Shown piece by piece: positions 1 to 9,628 of a stretch of 54,974 nucleotides of DNA. Below the pieces are notes generated by a model that saw only the letters and a list, made by a program, of their open reading frames with translations, ran no database searches and was not told where the DNA came from. This stretch comes from Solirubrobacterales bacterium (GTDB lineage Bacteria > Actinomycetota > Thermoleophilia > Solirubrobacterales > JACPNS01): NCBI GenBank assembly GCA_016185345.1, contig JACPNS010000016.1, positions 1 through 54,974 on the forward strand, read 5' to 3'. Made by a program: the position numbers and the translations under genes. Every line of letters starts with the position of its first letter. Position 1 is the first letter of the stretch.

Positions 1-44
1 AAAATATTACACAAAACAAATCTCTACACATATCAAACTTCCCC
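1..44. other. G-free AT-rich tract replacing expected 16S sequence
   Basis: The first 44 bases contain no G at all and are rich in A, T and C. Recognisable 16S sequence begins abruptly at about position 45 with TGACAAACCGGAGGAAGG. In other bacteria the bases before that point are conserved 16S, so this tract does not belong to the gene. It sits at the window edge and is most likely an assembly or read-end artefact; the end of an inserted element cannot be excluded. Confidence 0.6.
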
Positions 45-766
<722 letters not shown>

Positions 767-2753
767 GTCAAGATAGTAAGGGCACACGGTGGATGCCTTG
801 GCATCTGAAGCCGAAGAAAGACGTGAACGGCTGCGATAAGCCGCGGAGAGGAGCTGAATATCCTTTGACCCGCGGATCTCTGAATGGGTAAACCCAGCGC
901 TGGTAATGCAGCGTTATCCCACACTGAATACATAGGTGTGCGGAAGGTAAGCGGGGGAACTGACACATCTCAGTACCCCGAGGAAAGTAAATCAACCGAG
1001 ACTCCCCTAGTAGCGGCGAGCGAAAAGGGATCAGCCTAAACCTCATACGTGTAAGCAACCACGCGTTGCGTATGAGGGGTCGTAGGACATTTTGTCCTGG
1101 AAGTGGTTTTCCAGGCGTGAGTTACAAAGCTGCAGTTAGTGGAAGCTGTTGGAATCCAGCGCCACAGCGGGTGATAGCCCCGTACGCGAAAACTGGCAGT
1201 CTCACGATAGATGTTCCTGAGTAAGACCGTGCACGTGAAACGCGGTCTGAACCCGGGGGGACCACCCTCCAAGGCTAAGTACTTCCAGATGACCGATAGC
1301 GGACAAGTACCGTGAGGGAAAGGTGAAAAGTCCCCCAGACGGGGAGTGAAATAGTACCTGAAACCGCGTGCCTACAAGCGGTCGGAGCACCTTTAGGGTG
1401 TGACGGCGTGCTTTTTGCATAACGAGCCGGCGAGTTACTCGTCATTGGCAAGGTTAAGTGATGAACGGAGCCGCAGCGAAAGCGAGTCCGAATAGGGCGA
1501 CTTAGTCAATGGCGGTAGACCCGAAACCGGGCGAGCTATCCATGGCCAGGCTGAAGCGAGGGTAAGACTTCGTGGAGGGCCGAACCCACCTGGGTTGAAA
1601 ACCGGGGGGATGAGCTGTGGATTGGAGTGAAAGGCTAAACAAGCCCGGAGATATCTGGTTCTCTCCGAAATATATTTAGGTATAGCCTCGAGTAAATTGC
1701 GTGATGGCCGTAGAGCACTGTTTGGACTAGGGGTCTTACCGGATTACCGACTTCAGGCAAACTCCGAAGACCATCACGTTTACCTCGGGAGTCAGTTGCT
1801 GGGGGATAAACTTCAGCGTCAAAAGGGAAACAGCCCAGACCACCGTCTAAGGTCCCCAAGTTCTAGTTAAGTGGAAAACGATGTCTGAGTGCACAGACAG
1901 CCAGGAGGTTGGCTTAGAGGCAGCCACCCTTTAAAGAGTGCGTAACAGCTCACTGGTCAAGTGTTCAGGCGCGGATAATTCAACGGGGCTCAAACTAGAC
2001 ACCGAAGACGTGGATGCACAGATTTATCTGTGCGTGGTAGGAGAGCGTTCTCAAGGCTTTGAAGCAGTCGCGGAAGCGTATTGTGGAGCGTTGAGAAGTG
2101 AGAATGCCGGCATAAGTAACGAAATGAGAGTGAGAATCTCTCACACCGATTGTCCAAGGATTCCTGAGTAAAGCTCGTCTTCTCAGGGTTAGTCTGGACC
2201 TAAGGCGAGGCCGAAAGGCGTAGTCGATGGATAACAGGTTGATATTCCTGTACCGCGTCGCACCCGTTTGACCGATGGGGGGACGTAGAAGGCTAGGAGA
2301 ACCCAGGCGATGGTAGTCCTGGGGTAAGCATGTAGGGGCGGCACCAGTTAAATGCGGCGCTGCGATAACCCGAGGTGCGATGCCAGCTGGCTTTACTGCC
2401 GGCGAGTCTCTGACGCCACACTACCGAGAAAATCCTCTAGGGAGGATGCACGCGCCAGTACCAAAACCGACACAGGTGGACAAGTAGAAAATACTAAGGT
2501 GATCGAGATAACCATCGTTAAGGAACTCGGCAAAATCGTCCCGTAACTTCGGGAGAAGGGACGCCCTATTACCGTGACGCCATTTACTGGTTGAGCGGGA
2601 GGGGGCCGCAGTGAATTGGCCCAACCGACTGTTTACCAAAAACACAGCTCTCTGCTAAGTCGTAAGACGACGTATAGGGGGTGACTCCTGCCCGGTGCTG
2701 GAAGGTTACGTGGAGGTGTTAGAGCTTGCTCGAAGCACTGAAACTAAGCCCCA

Positions 2754-3178
<425 letters not shown>

Positions 3179-3478
3179 AGCGAAAGTCCTTGTCGGGTAA
3201 GTTCCGACCTGCACGACTGGAGTAACGAGTTGGGCGCTGTCTCAACGATGGGCTCGGTGAAATTGCAGTCTCGGTGAAGATGCCGAGTACCCGCGGTAAG
3301 ACGGAAAGACCCCGTGCACCTTTACTACACCCTGATATTGGAATATGGAGCATTTTGCTCAGGATAGGTGGGAAGCTTTGAAGCGTCGGCTTTGGCCGGC
3401 GTGGAGCTAACCTTGAGATACCACCCTGAATGTTTTGTGTTTCTAACGGGTTGCCGTGAATCCGGCATCCGAACAGTG

Positions 3479-3516
<38 letters not shown>

Positions 3517-3532
3517 GTGTAACGGAGGCGCC

Positions 3533-3563
<31 letters not shown>

Positions 3564-3611
3564 CCGAAGAGTGCAAAGGCATAAGGGAGCTTGACTGCGA
3601 GACCCACAAGT

Positions 3612-3613
3612 CA
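3612..3613 (+). other. Deletion junction in 23S rRNA domain V
   Basis: The conserved stretch between the helix preceding E. coli about 2360 and A2503 is absent. The motif GGGATAACAGG, present in every functional 23S rRNA, occurs nowhere in the window. The flanking sequences offer no clean direct repeat longer than a couple of bases that would explain a simple slippage event. Misassembly is the most economical explanation. Confidence 0.85.
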
Positions 3614-3644
3614 TGTCGGCTCGTCACATCCTGGGGCTGGAGTT

Positions 3645-3677
<33 letters not shown>

Positions 3678-3678
3678 T

Positions 3679-3726
<48 letters not shown>

Positions 3727-3845
3727 TACCGTGGGCGTTGGAGAATTGAGTGGAGTTGCCCCTAGTACGAGAGGACCGGGGTGAACAGTCCTCTGGTGTA
3801 GCAGTTGTTCTGCCAAGAGCATCGCTGCTTAGCTACGACTGGACC

Positions 3846-3878
<33 letters not shown>

Positions 3879-4164
3879 GACCACGAGATGAGTTCTCCCA
3901 TCGCTTTAAGCGAGTAAGAGTCCTGGAAGACCACCAGGTTGATAGGCCAGCAGTGGAAGAGCGGTAACGCTTGTAGCTGACTGGTACTAATCGCTCGAGG
4001 GCTTGACGGATATTTTTACTTCTCTTCGGAGAAGCAAACATCACGCGATTTACGTTTTTCGGCTTCGTTTCTGAGTTGTGTTACAAAGGCTTGTGCAGTT
4101 TTCAGGGCCCGCGGGCGCCCGGCGTTCTAGACGCTTGCGGCAGCCACGTGCGGTTCCTTCCAAT

Positions 4165-4283
4165 TTCCAGTGGTTATAGCGTCGGGGAAACACCTCTTCC
4201 CATTCCGAACAGAGCAGTTAAGCCCGACAGCGCCGATGGTACTTGTCTCGCAAGGGACCGGGAGAGTAGGACGCCGCTGGTTC
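4165..4283 (+). rRNA. 5S ribosomal RNA
   Basis: A 119-nt 5S rRNA. It shows the conserved CATTCCGAACAGAGCAGTTAAG core of loop B/C spread over 4200-4221, TGGTACTT and the GGGAGAGTAGGACGCCGC 3' half. Its 5' TTCCAGTGGTTATAGC pairs with its 3' GCTGGTTC end. It follows the 23S gene after about 155 nt without an intervening tRNA, completing the rrn operon order 16S-23S-5S. Confidence 0.96.
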
Positions 4284-4306
4284 TTCATTAGAAAGAACGC
4301 GAAGGA

Positions 4307-4332
4307 GCCGTCACTTATGTGGCGGCTTTTTT
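4307..4332 (+). terminator. Rho-independent terminator of the rrn operon
   Basis: Stem GCCGTCAC (4307-4314) pairs with GTGGCGGC (4319-4326), all eight positions paired with one U.G, around a TTAT loop. Six T residues follow (4327-4332). It lies 24 nt after the 5S gene. The same hairpin lies inside the reading frame of the decayed response regulator on the opposite strand. Confidence 0.9.
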
Positions 4333-4676
4333 GTTGCCTGAAGCGCTCTGAACGAGCAGCACAATTTGCACTCTGTTGTCGAGATCGAGCTCCTCAAGGA
4401 GCCTCGAAACGTGGGCCTTTACCGTTGCAGCGCTCATGAGCAACTGCTCGCGATCTCCTGTGAGATTCCTTGACCGACGGCTTCGGCGACTTCGCGCTCA
4501 CGCGGGCTGAGCTGATAAGAACGGCAACCCCAACTGGCCCCGCCGCGAACAGCCCGATGAGTTGCTTGGCGATTCCGGGCGAGAGCCAACTGTCGCCGGT
4601 CGCCACCGTGGAGATTGCGCGGTCGATGTCCTCCGGAGCGCTGCTCTTGAGTGAGTAGGTCTGAACTTCCGTCTCG
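4315..4676 (-). pseudogene. Remnant of a NarL/LuxR-family response regulator
   Basis: Reading the minus strand across three frames gives the C-terminal half of a NarL-type regulator: a linker reading SSAPEDIDRAISTVATGDSW and LSPGIAKQLIGLF, then the HTH start YQLSPREREVAEAVGQGIS, then LLMSAATVKAHVSRLLEELD. Two frameshifts separate these blocks, one before YQLSP and one between QEIA and LLMS, and the receiver domain is missing. The last frame continues through the rrn terminator hairpin and stops with TAA at 4315-4317. A functional product is not possible without two frame changes; sequencing errors could mimic this, but the loss of the receiver domain argues for real decay. Confidence 0.75.
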
Positions 4677-4703
4677 CCGCCACGCTTCGACTGACGGAAC
4701 CGC

Positions 4704-5657
4704 CTACTTCTTGACCAGAGACGACGGGTGCGACTTGAGCCAGCTGCGCAACGCGAAATACGCGGGGCGCGGCTTGCCAGTTACATCCATCAGGCCTGAG
4801 TCCCAGAGGTATGGCTTGCGCTTCAGCTGATCCGTTCCGTACCAGCTGTAGAGGTACACGCGCTTGATCCGTCGGTCGCCCAATGAGAGTTTCAGGCTGG
4901 CGCGGACGCCCTGCGCCGCGCGGCTGACGTTGGGGGAATAAACCGACCCCAGCGCCACGATGCCACCGACTTCTGTGAGCCAGACTTCTCCGGGAACGGC
5001 TTTGACGAACTTTCTCGTGTTGCTGTTGCGGTAAGAGCGATTGCGGTTCGCGTCGATGTAGCTGTGCAGACCCCAAAGCTTGGGCTTGTAGGCCGTCTTG
5101 CGGAACGCCGCGATCCAGGGCAGCATGTTGGGCTGGTCCAGAACGTCGGCCGCGACGATCTTGCAGTTCGTGCAGATCTTGCGCGCCGCGTTGTAGAACT
5201 GAGCCGCTCGCCTGGGGTAGTTCTTGGTCGGTTGCGAGCGGTGGTTCGCCTCGTTCCAAGGCGTGAAGGTTTTGAGCTCGGGGTAGTCCTTCCGCAAGTA
5301 CTTCAGCGACTTCTGGAAGTTTGAGACTGATGGGAGCTTCGTCGGATAGCGCAGCGAACGGTTGAAGGCAATGTTCGGTTCGACGCCGGCGGCCTTGGCA
5401 GCTTCCATCCATGCCTTTAGGTCCGCCCGCTGAACGGGGTCGTAGCGGTAGTCGTACGGGATGATCTTACGTGCGATTTTCGTCTTCAGTGATACGTAAT
5501 TGGGGTCGGTGAACATGGCGTAGCCGTTCTCGCCGATGCCGACGGTGGGGGCGTAGTTCTTGGCCGAGGCGCTGCCGCATCCTGCGGTCGCCAGAAGTGC
5601 GACTGCGAGGAGCCCGATAACTGAGGTGCGTGTGATTTGCCGAGTCATGTATTTCAT
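4704..5657 (-). CDS. Exported glycosidase-like lipoprotein (clan GH-A-like fold)
   Basis: The 317-aa protein starts with a signal peptide (TRQITRTSVIGLLAVALLATAGC) whose Cys27 sits in a lipobox-like site, suggesting a lipid-anchored surface protein. The rest reads like a TIM-barrel glycosidase: TPWNEAN with Glu136 resembles the acid/base NE motif of clan GH-A, HSYID (about 198-202) the strand before the nucleophile, and LTEVGG with Glu229 the nucleophile position. I cannot assign a GH family or substrate. It is transcribed away from phzF across a 55-bp gap. Two starts, MKYM or the internal MTRQ, are possible; the longer is given. The exported protein at 30407 has the same general architecture without the lipobox. 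Confidence 0.8.
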   Translation of the reverse strand: MKYMTRQITRTSVIGLLAVALLATAGCGSASAKNYAPTVGIGENGYAMFTDPNYVSLKTKIARKIIPYDYRYDPVQRADLKAWMEAAKAAGVEPNIAFNRSLRYPTKLPSVSNFQKSLKYLRKDYPELKTFTPWNEANHRSQPTKNYPRRAAQFYNAARKICTNCKIVAADVLDQPNMLPWIAAFRKTAYKPKLWGLHSYIDANRNRSYRNSNTRKFVKAVPGEVWLTEVGGIVALGSVYSPNVSRAAQGVRASLKLSLGDRRIKRVYLYSWYGTDQLKRKPYLWDSGLMDVTGKPRPAYFALRSWLKSHPSSLVKK

Positions 5658-5699
5658 TCAACCCGCGCTTACCCACGGTGTTGCTGTCTGATGCGTAGC

Positions 5700-5705
5700 T
5701 AGGCT
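5700..5705 (+). promoter_or_regulatory. Candidate -10 (TAGGCT) for leaderless phzF mRNA
   Basis: TAGGCT ends 7 nt before the phzF ATG and no Shine-Dalgarno sequence is present, so transcription would begin at or next to the start codon. The -35 region is not recognisable. Confidence 0.5.
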
Positions 5706-5712
5706 CCGCTCA

Positions 5713-6513
5713 ATGCCAGTGCAATACGTGATTGACGCGTTCGAGCGTGGTCCTTTCACCGGGAATCCGGCGGCAGTTGTGCCGCTCGAAGAGTGGCCCG
5801 AGGATTCGACACTTCGGGCGATCGCGGCGCAGAACAATCTTTCCGAGACTGCGTACCTGATCGATAGGGGCACGGTAATCGATCTTCGATGGTTCACGCC
5901 CTCACAGGAAATCGAACTTTGTGGTCACGCGACACTCGCGAGCGCTCACGCGTTGTATGCCGAACTCGGGGATTCGCGTGATGAGCTGCGGTTTCAGACG
6001 AGAGGGGGCGAACTGATCGTGACTCGTGACGGCGCTGGCTATCGGATGGACTTTCCGGCTGCGCCGCCGCGAGCGGAGCCGGTTGAGGCAGATGTGGCTC
6101 GCGCAGCGCTCGACTCGATCGGGCAAGATCTCGGTGAAGTGTTGGAGACGGACGGCTACCTGTTCGTCGTTCTGGAGGATCCGGCTGCGGTACGCGCTAT
6201 TGAGGCAGACACGGCAGCGATCGCGAAGCTTCCGCGCGGGCACATCTATGCGTCGGCGCCGGGCGATGAGGGATTTGACATCGTCGATCGAGTGTTTGCG
6301 CCGGGAGTCGGGATACCCGAGGATCCGGCGACCGGTTCGGCGCACTGTTCATTCACGCCCTATTGGGCAGAGCGCCTCGGCAAGATTGAAGTGACGGCAT
6401 TCCAGGCGTCTGAGCGCGGCGGGTACTTCAAGTGCCGGTGGCGCGAGCCTGACGGTCGCGTGGACCTGATCGGAAGCTGTCGAACGTTTCTGCGAGGCGA
6501 GATCAGCCTTTAG
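5713..6513 (+). CDS. PhzF family isomerase
   Basis: This 266-aa protein belongs to the PhzF/diaminopimelate-epimerase-fold family. Family motifs are clear: FTGNPAAVV (15-23), NLSET with the catalytic-type Glu45, CGHAT (70-74) and DPATGSAHC (204-212). PhzF isomerises a phenazine precursor in pseudomonads, but no phenazine genes are present here and most genomic homologues have unknown substrates, so only the family is assigned. It lacks an SD sequence and begins 7 nt after TAGGCT, suggesting leaderless translation. Its TAG stop overlaps the stop of the opposing gene at 6510 by 4 nt. Confidence 0.9.
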   Translation: MPVQYVIDAFERGPFTGNPAAVVPLEEWPEDSTLRAIAAQNNLSETAYLIDRGTVIDLRWFTPSQEIELCGHATLASAHALYAELGDSRDELRFQTRGGELIVTRDGAGYRMDFPAAPPRAEPVEADVARAALDSIGQDLGEVLETDGYLFVVLEDPAAVRAIEADTAAIAKLPRGHIYASAPGDEGFDIVDRVFAPGVGIPEDPATGSAHCSFTPYWAERLGKIEVTAFQASERGGYFKCRWREPDGRVDLIGSCRTFLRGEISL

Positions 6514-6740
6514 CCGCGAACGCGCTCTCGGGCCAGGGCGCGATCACGGGCGCGGGGGAGTGAGCACTCGATCTCGCGCTGGCGGGGGCGGGAACTCCAC
6601 TCGATGTCGGTGGCCCAGATGTCGCGTGAGCGGACCTTTCGGCGTGGGAAGTCGGTGATGACTCTGTACTCGCCGAGGGTGGCGAAGTCCACCACCAGGT
6701 CGAGGCTTTTCACAAAACGATTTTCGGGGGAAGGCTTCAT
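6510..6740 (-). CDS. Small protein of unknown function, possibly SOS-regulated
   Basis: I do not recognise this 76-aa protein. It opens MKPSPENRFVKSLDLVVDF, is rich in Arg toward the C-terminus, and has no signal peptide, membrane segment or Cys. ATG at 6740 is chosen because AGGA lies 8 nt upstream; a longer reading frame exists to 6902 but runs into the divergent gene. The shared upstream region carries two GAAC-N4-GTTC palindromes resembling LexA operators, the nearer 30 nt from this start, so DNA-damage control is a reasonable hypothesis. It converges on phzF with a 4-nt stop-codon overlap. Confidence 0.6.
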   Translation of the reverse strand: MKPSPENRFVKSLDLVVDFATLGEYRVITDFPRRKVRSRDIWATDIEWSSRPRQREIECSLPRARDRALARERVRG

Positions 6741-6769
6741 CAGTTCGATTCCTATCTGAGCTGGTCGAC

Positions 6770-6783
6770 GGAACGTATGTTCG
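6770..6783. promoter_or_regulatory. LexA-box-like palindrome 1
   Basis: GGAACGTATGTTCG contains GAAC-GTAT-GTTC, fitting the Gram-positive SOS box core (CGAACRNRYGTTYC) except for its two outermost bases. It lies 30 bp upstream of the minus-strand gene starting at 6740. Confidence 0.5.
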
Positions 6784-6813
6784 TATGTTGCGATTTGGCT
6801 CGGACGGAAAAAG

Positions 6814-6827
6814 CGAACAGTTGTTCG
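6814..6827. promoter_or_regulatory. LexA-box-like palindrome 2
   Basis: CGAACAGTTGTTCG is a perfect CGAAC-N4-GTTCG inverted repeat, the SOS-box layout of actinobacteria and Bacillus. Its centre is 44 bp from that of site 1, about four helical turns. It ends 22 bp before the ATG at 6850, next to a possible -10 (TAGTTT, 6834-6839). Confidence 0.55.
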
Positions 6828-6849
6828 TGCCGCTAGTTTCTTCGCCGAA

Positions 6850-7170
6850 ATGACCGAGGAACCCCTTGCACCCGCGGTTTGCGCGAGATGCAACGCTGCC
6901 ATTGATCCGTCAGATCACTTCCAGGTGATGGCGACTGACGACGTGCGAACGGCAGTTCTTTGCCGATCGGAGCACATTGTTGCCTGGGTTTTGCGCGGGG
7001 CACAGTGGCAGGTCGATCGACCTTGGGAGATTGAGCCGGACACACGATCAGCGACGGGGGCGGTCAAAGTGAAGCGCGCGCGCTCCGGCCAGATCATCGA
7101 GCGAGATTTTGACAGCGCGGAAGAACTGCGCGCCTGGGCTTCGGCAGGCGCATTCTGGTCGCAGGAGTGA
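6850..7170 (+). CDS. Small zinc-ribbon-like protein of unknown function
   Basis: The 106-aa protein begins MTEEPLAPAVCARCNAAIDP. Cys11 and Cys14 form a CxxC pair, and a further Cys-Arg-Ser-Glu-His (CRSEH, about 38-42) could complete a metal site resembling a treble-clef or zinc ribbon. A middle segment, WVLRGAQWQVDRPWE, is followed by a conserved-looking hydrophilic tail. I cannot name a family. It is divergent from the gene at 6740 and would share the two LexA-like sites. No good SD sequence is present; TAGTTT ends 10 nt before the ATG, slightly further than the leaderless spacing seen elsewhere in the window. Confidence 0.65.
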   Translation: MTEEPLAPAVCARCNAAIDPSDHFQVMATDDVRTAVLCRSEHIVAWVLRGAQWQVDRPWEIEPDTRSATGAVKVKRARSGQIIERDFDSAEELRAWASAGAFWSQE

Positions 7171-7318
7171 TATTTCGATGAATGCGAAGGGTTGAGCCGG
7201 ATGGCAGCCGAATATCCAACTGGTGACTGTTAGCCTAAAAAATTCACTCGAGAACGGCGTTGTCGAGCCCAAGGTGAGCCGGAGCGCTCGCCAGACACTT
7301 CGCCAAGGAGACCGCAAG

Positions 7319-8617
7319 GTGCAAAAGCTTGTAATCGAAGGCGGCCAGCCGCTGTCAGGGACGGTGATTCCGGCCGGTAACAAGAACGCCGCACTGCCGT
7401 GCATCGCGGCGGCGCTGCTCACCGACCAGGAAGTCGTGCTTGAGAACGTGCCGCGGATTCGCGACGTGGACGCGATGCTCGCACTGCTTGAGAATCTTGG
7501 AGTGACGATTGAGTGGCGAGACGATCACGAATTGGTGATGAACGCCTCGGGCGTAGACCACCAGGACGTTGACAAGGACCTCGCAAACAAGATTCGCGCG
7601 TCGTTCCTACTTGCTGGGCCGCTGCTCGCGCGCTTTGGTCGAGCGGAGATGCCTCCTCCTGGCGGCGACGTGATCGGGCGCCGCCGCCTCGATCCGCACC
7701 TCGATGCCTTTCGAGCGCTGGGCGCTGAAGTTGACGTGGACCGATGGATCACACTGTCTGCTCCGAACGGTCTCAAGCCATGTGATTTCATGATGGACGA
7801 ACCATCCGTGATGGCCACGGAGAACGCATTGCTTGCCGCCGCCATGACTGACGGCGAAACGATCATTCGGAACGCAGCGAGCGAGCCGCACGTGCAGAAC
7901 CTCGCGCGCATGCTCGAGTCAATGGGCGTACAGATCACCGGCATCGGCTCCAACGTGATGCACGTCCACGGCGCGACCCACCTCAGCGGAACGCGTCATC
8001 GCATCTCGCCCGATCACATTGAAGTCGGCAGCTTCATCGCCCTTGCGGCGGCCACCGGCGGAGAAATGCGCATCATGGATTCTGCGCCCGCCGACTTGCG
8101 AATGACTCGGCTCGGCTTTGAGCGACTGGGCGTGAAGATCGAATTCGACGGCGACGACACGATCGTTCCGGCCAACCAGGAAATGATCGTCAGGAACGAT
8201 GCCGGCGAGATGATGCCGAAGATCGAAGACGGCCCGTGGCCGGCCTTTCCGGCCGACCTCACGAGTATTGCGCTCGCGCTTGCAACGCAGTCGCACGGCA
8301 GCGTGATGATCCACGAGAAGATGTTCGAGAACCGCCTCTTCTTCGTTGACAAGCTCGTCGCCATGGGTGCGAACATCACGCTTTGCGACCCGCACCGCGC
8401 AATCGTCATCGGCCGGGCCCGGCTCCGCGGTGAACGTCTTGAGAGTCCGGATATTCGTGCCGGTATGGCATTGCTCATCGCGGCGCTCTGCGCCAAGGGG
8501 ACTTCTGAAATCGGCAACATTCGGCAGATTGACCGCGGCTACGAGAGCATCGATCAGCGACTGCGTGATCTCGGTGCTCATATCGAGCGCGTCTCTACCG
8601 AACCCGTTCACGCCTAG
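7319..8617 (+). CDS. murA: UDP-N-acetylglucosamine 1-carboxyvinyltransferase (MurA)
   Basis: MurA transfers enolpyruvate from PEP to UDP-GlcNAc, the first committed step of peptidoglycan synthesis in the cytoplasm. The 432-aa protein starts at GTG 7319, with AAGGAG about 10 nt upstream; an in-frame extension to 7223 lacks such a site. Lys22 and Asn23 (GNKNAALP) and the late DPHRAIV region match the family. The active-site loop reads PPGGDVIG, with Asp117 where E. coli has Cys115, as in mycobacterial and chlamydial enzymes; this replacement is known to give fosfomycin insensitivity. It leads a run of same-strand genes into the his cluster, with 12 nt before hisZ. Confidence 0.95.
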   Translation: MQKLVIEGGQPLSGTVIPAGNKNAALPCIAAALLTDQEVVLENVPRIRDVDAMLALLENLGVTIEWRDDHELVMNASGVDHQDVDKDLANKIRASFLLAGPLLARFGRAEMPPPGGDVIGRRRLDPHLDAFRALGAEVDVDRWITLSAPNGLKPCDFMMDEPSVMATENALLAAAMTDGETIIRNAASEPHVQNLARMLESMGVQITGIGSNVMHVHGATHLSGTRHRISPDHIEVGSFIALAAATGGEMRIMDSAPADLRMTRLGFERLGVKIEFDGDDTIVPANQEMIVRNDAGEMMPKIEDGPWPAFPADLTSIALALATQSHGSVMIHEKMFENRLFFVDKLVAMGANITLCDPHRAIVIGRARLRGERLESPDIRAGMALLIAALCAKGTSEIGNIRQIDRGYESIDQRLRDLGAHIERVSTEPVHA

Positions 8618-8629
8618 TCTTTCCAAGCG

Positions 8630-9628
8630 ATGAGTTCGGCAGAAACCACCCAGTCGGGCGGCGCGAGCGCGCCTGAGACAATTCCGGTCCCAATGGGAAC
8701 GCGCGATGTGCTGCCCGAAGAGATGGCAGAACTGCGCGAGATTTCTGGTCGAGCGCTGAAGGTTTTCACGAACGCTGGTTATGGTGAGATCGCGACGCCC
8801 GCCCTAGAGTACGAAGAGACGATGCGCCTCGCTGGCGCCGACGCAGCAGAAAACGTCTATCGGGTGCCTGACAAGGATGGCCAGGTCCTCACGCTGCGCT
8901 TTGACTCGACGGTTCCGATTGCCCGGCTTGCTGCAACGCGGTATCGCACCGTCGAGCCGCCACTTCGCTTCTGTTACATGCAGCACGTCTATCGCGCGAT
9001 CGAGCCCAAGCGCGCCGAGTCGCGGCAGTTCCTCCAGATCGGGATGGAGCTGCTTGGGCTGCCGGCGCAAGCTGGCGACGCCGAGGCGATCGAGGTTCTT
9101 GTTTCGGTGCTGCGCGAGAGCGGACTGAGCGACTTCAAGATCGCCGTCGGCGACGTGAATTTCTTTGCCAAGCGCCTTGCTGCGGCCGGGATCATCGGCG
9201 CGGCCAAGGACCAGATTGTCCACGAAATGCACACTCGGGACCTCGTCGGCTACCGTCGCGAGCTTGCCACGAGCAGCGTCTCACCGGCCGATCAGGAGGC
9301 GCTCGAGGCGTTGGCGATTGCCCGCGGTGGTCGAGCCCTGCTCGAAGACGAGGGCGCCGAAGAACTTCTGAAGCTCGATGACCTCTTGGCGGCCGCCGAC
9401 GTCGCCGACCAGGTGATCTACGACCTTGGTCTTGTGCGTCCGCTCAGCTACTACACCGGCACGGTGCTCGAGGTCTTTGCACCCAGCAGTGGATTCCCGC
9501 TCGGCGGCGGCGGACGCTACGACAATCTGGTCGGCCGCTTTGGTCGCGACCTCGCCGCGTTTGGTTTCTCGCTCAACCTCGAGCGGCTCCACCTCGCCGT
9601 TCTCGCAGAGCAGGAGACGAAATCCTGA
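8630..9628 (+). CDS. hisZ: ATP phosphoribosyltransferase regulatory subunit (HisZ)
   Basis: A histidyl-tRNA-synthetase-like protein of 332 aa that keeps the class II catalytic fold (PMGTRDVLPEE near 21, RFDSTVPIARLAA, RAESRQFLQIGMELLG, GGGGRYDNLVGRFG) but lacks the C-terminal anticodon-binding domain. This, and its position directly before a short hisG with a 1-nt overlap, identify it as HisZ, which forms an octameric complex with HisG and is needed for its activity and feedback control by histidine. A free-standing HisRS would be about 100 residues longer. Confidence 0.9.
   Translation: MSSAETTQSGGASAPETIPVPMGTRDVLPEEMAELREISGRALKVFTNAGYGEIATPALEYEETMRLAGADAAENVYRVPDKDGQVLTLRFDSTVPIARLAATRYRTVEPPLRFCYMQHVYRAIEPKRAESRQFLQIGMELLGLPAQAGDAEAIEVLVSVLRESGLSDFKIAVGDVNFFAKRLAAAGIIGAAKDQIVHEMHTRDLVGYRRELATSSVSPADQEALEALAIARGGRALLEDEGAEELLKLDDLLAAADVADQVIYDLGLVRPLSYYTGTVLEVFAPSSGFPLGGGGRYDNLVGRFGRDLAAFGFSLNLERLHLAVLAEQETKS

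Noticed and set aside
4498-5412. 304-codon minus-strand frame overlapping the glycosidase-like lipoprotein gene
   Set aside because: Arg/Gln-rich translation typical of a shifted frame in high-GC DNA; the overlapping frame has a signal peptide and catalytic motifs.
7919-8626. 235-codon minus-strand frame opposite murA
   Set aside because: Mirror of murA codons, with no start signal and no recognisable motif.
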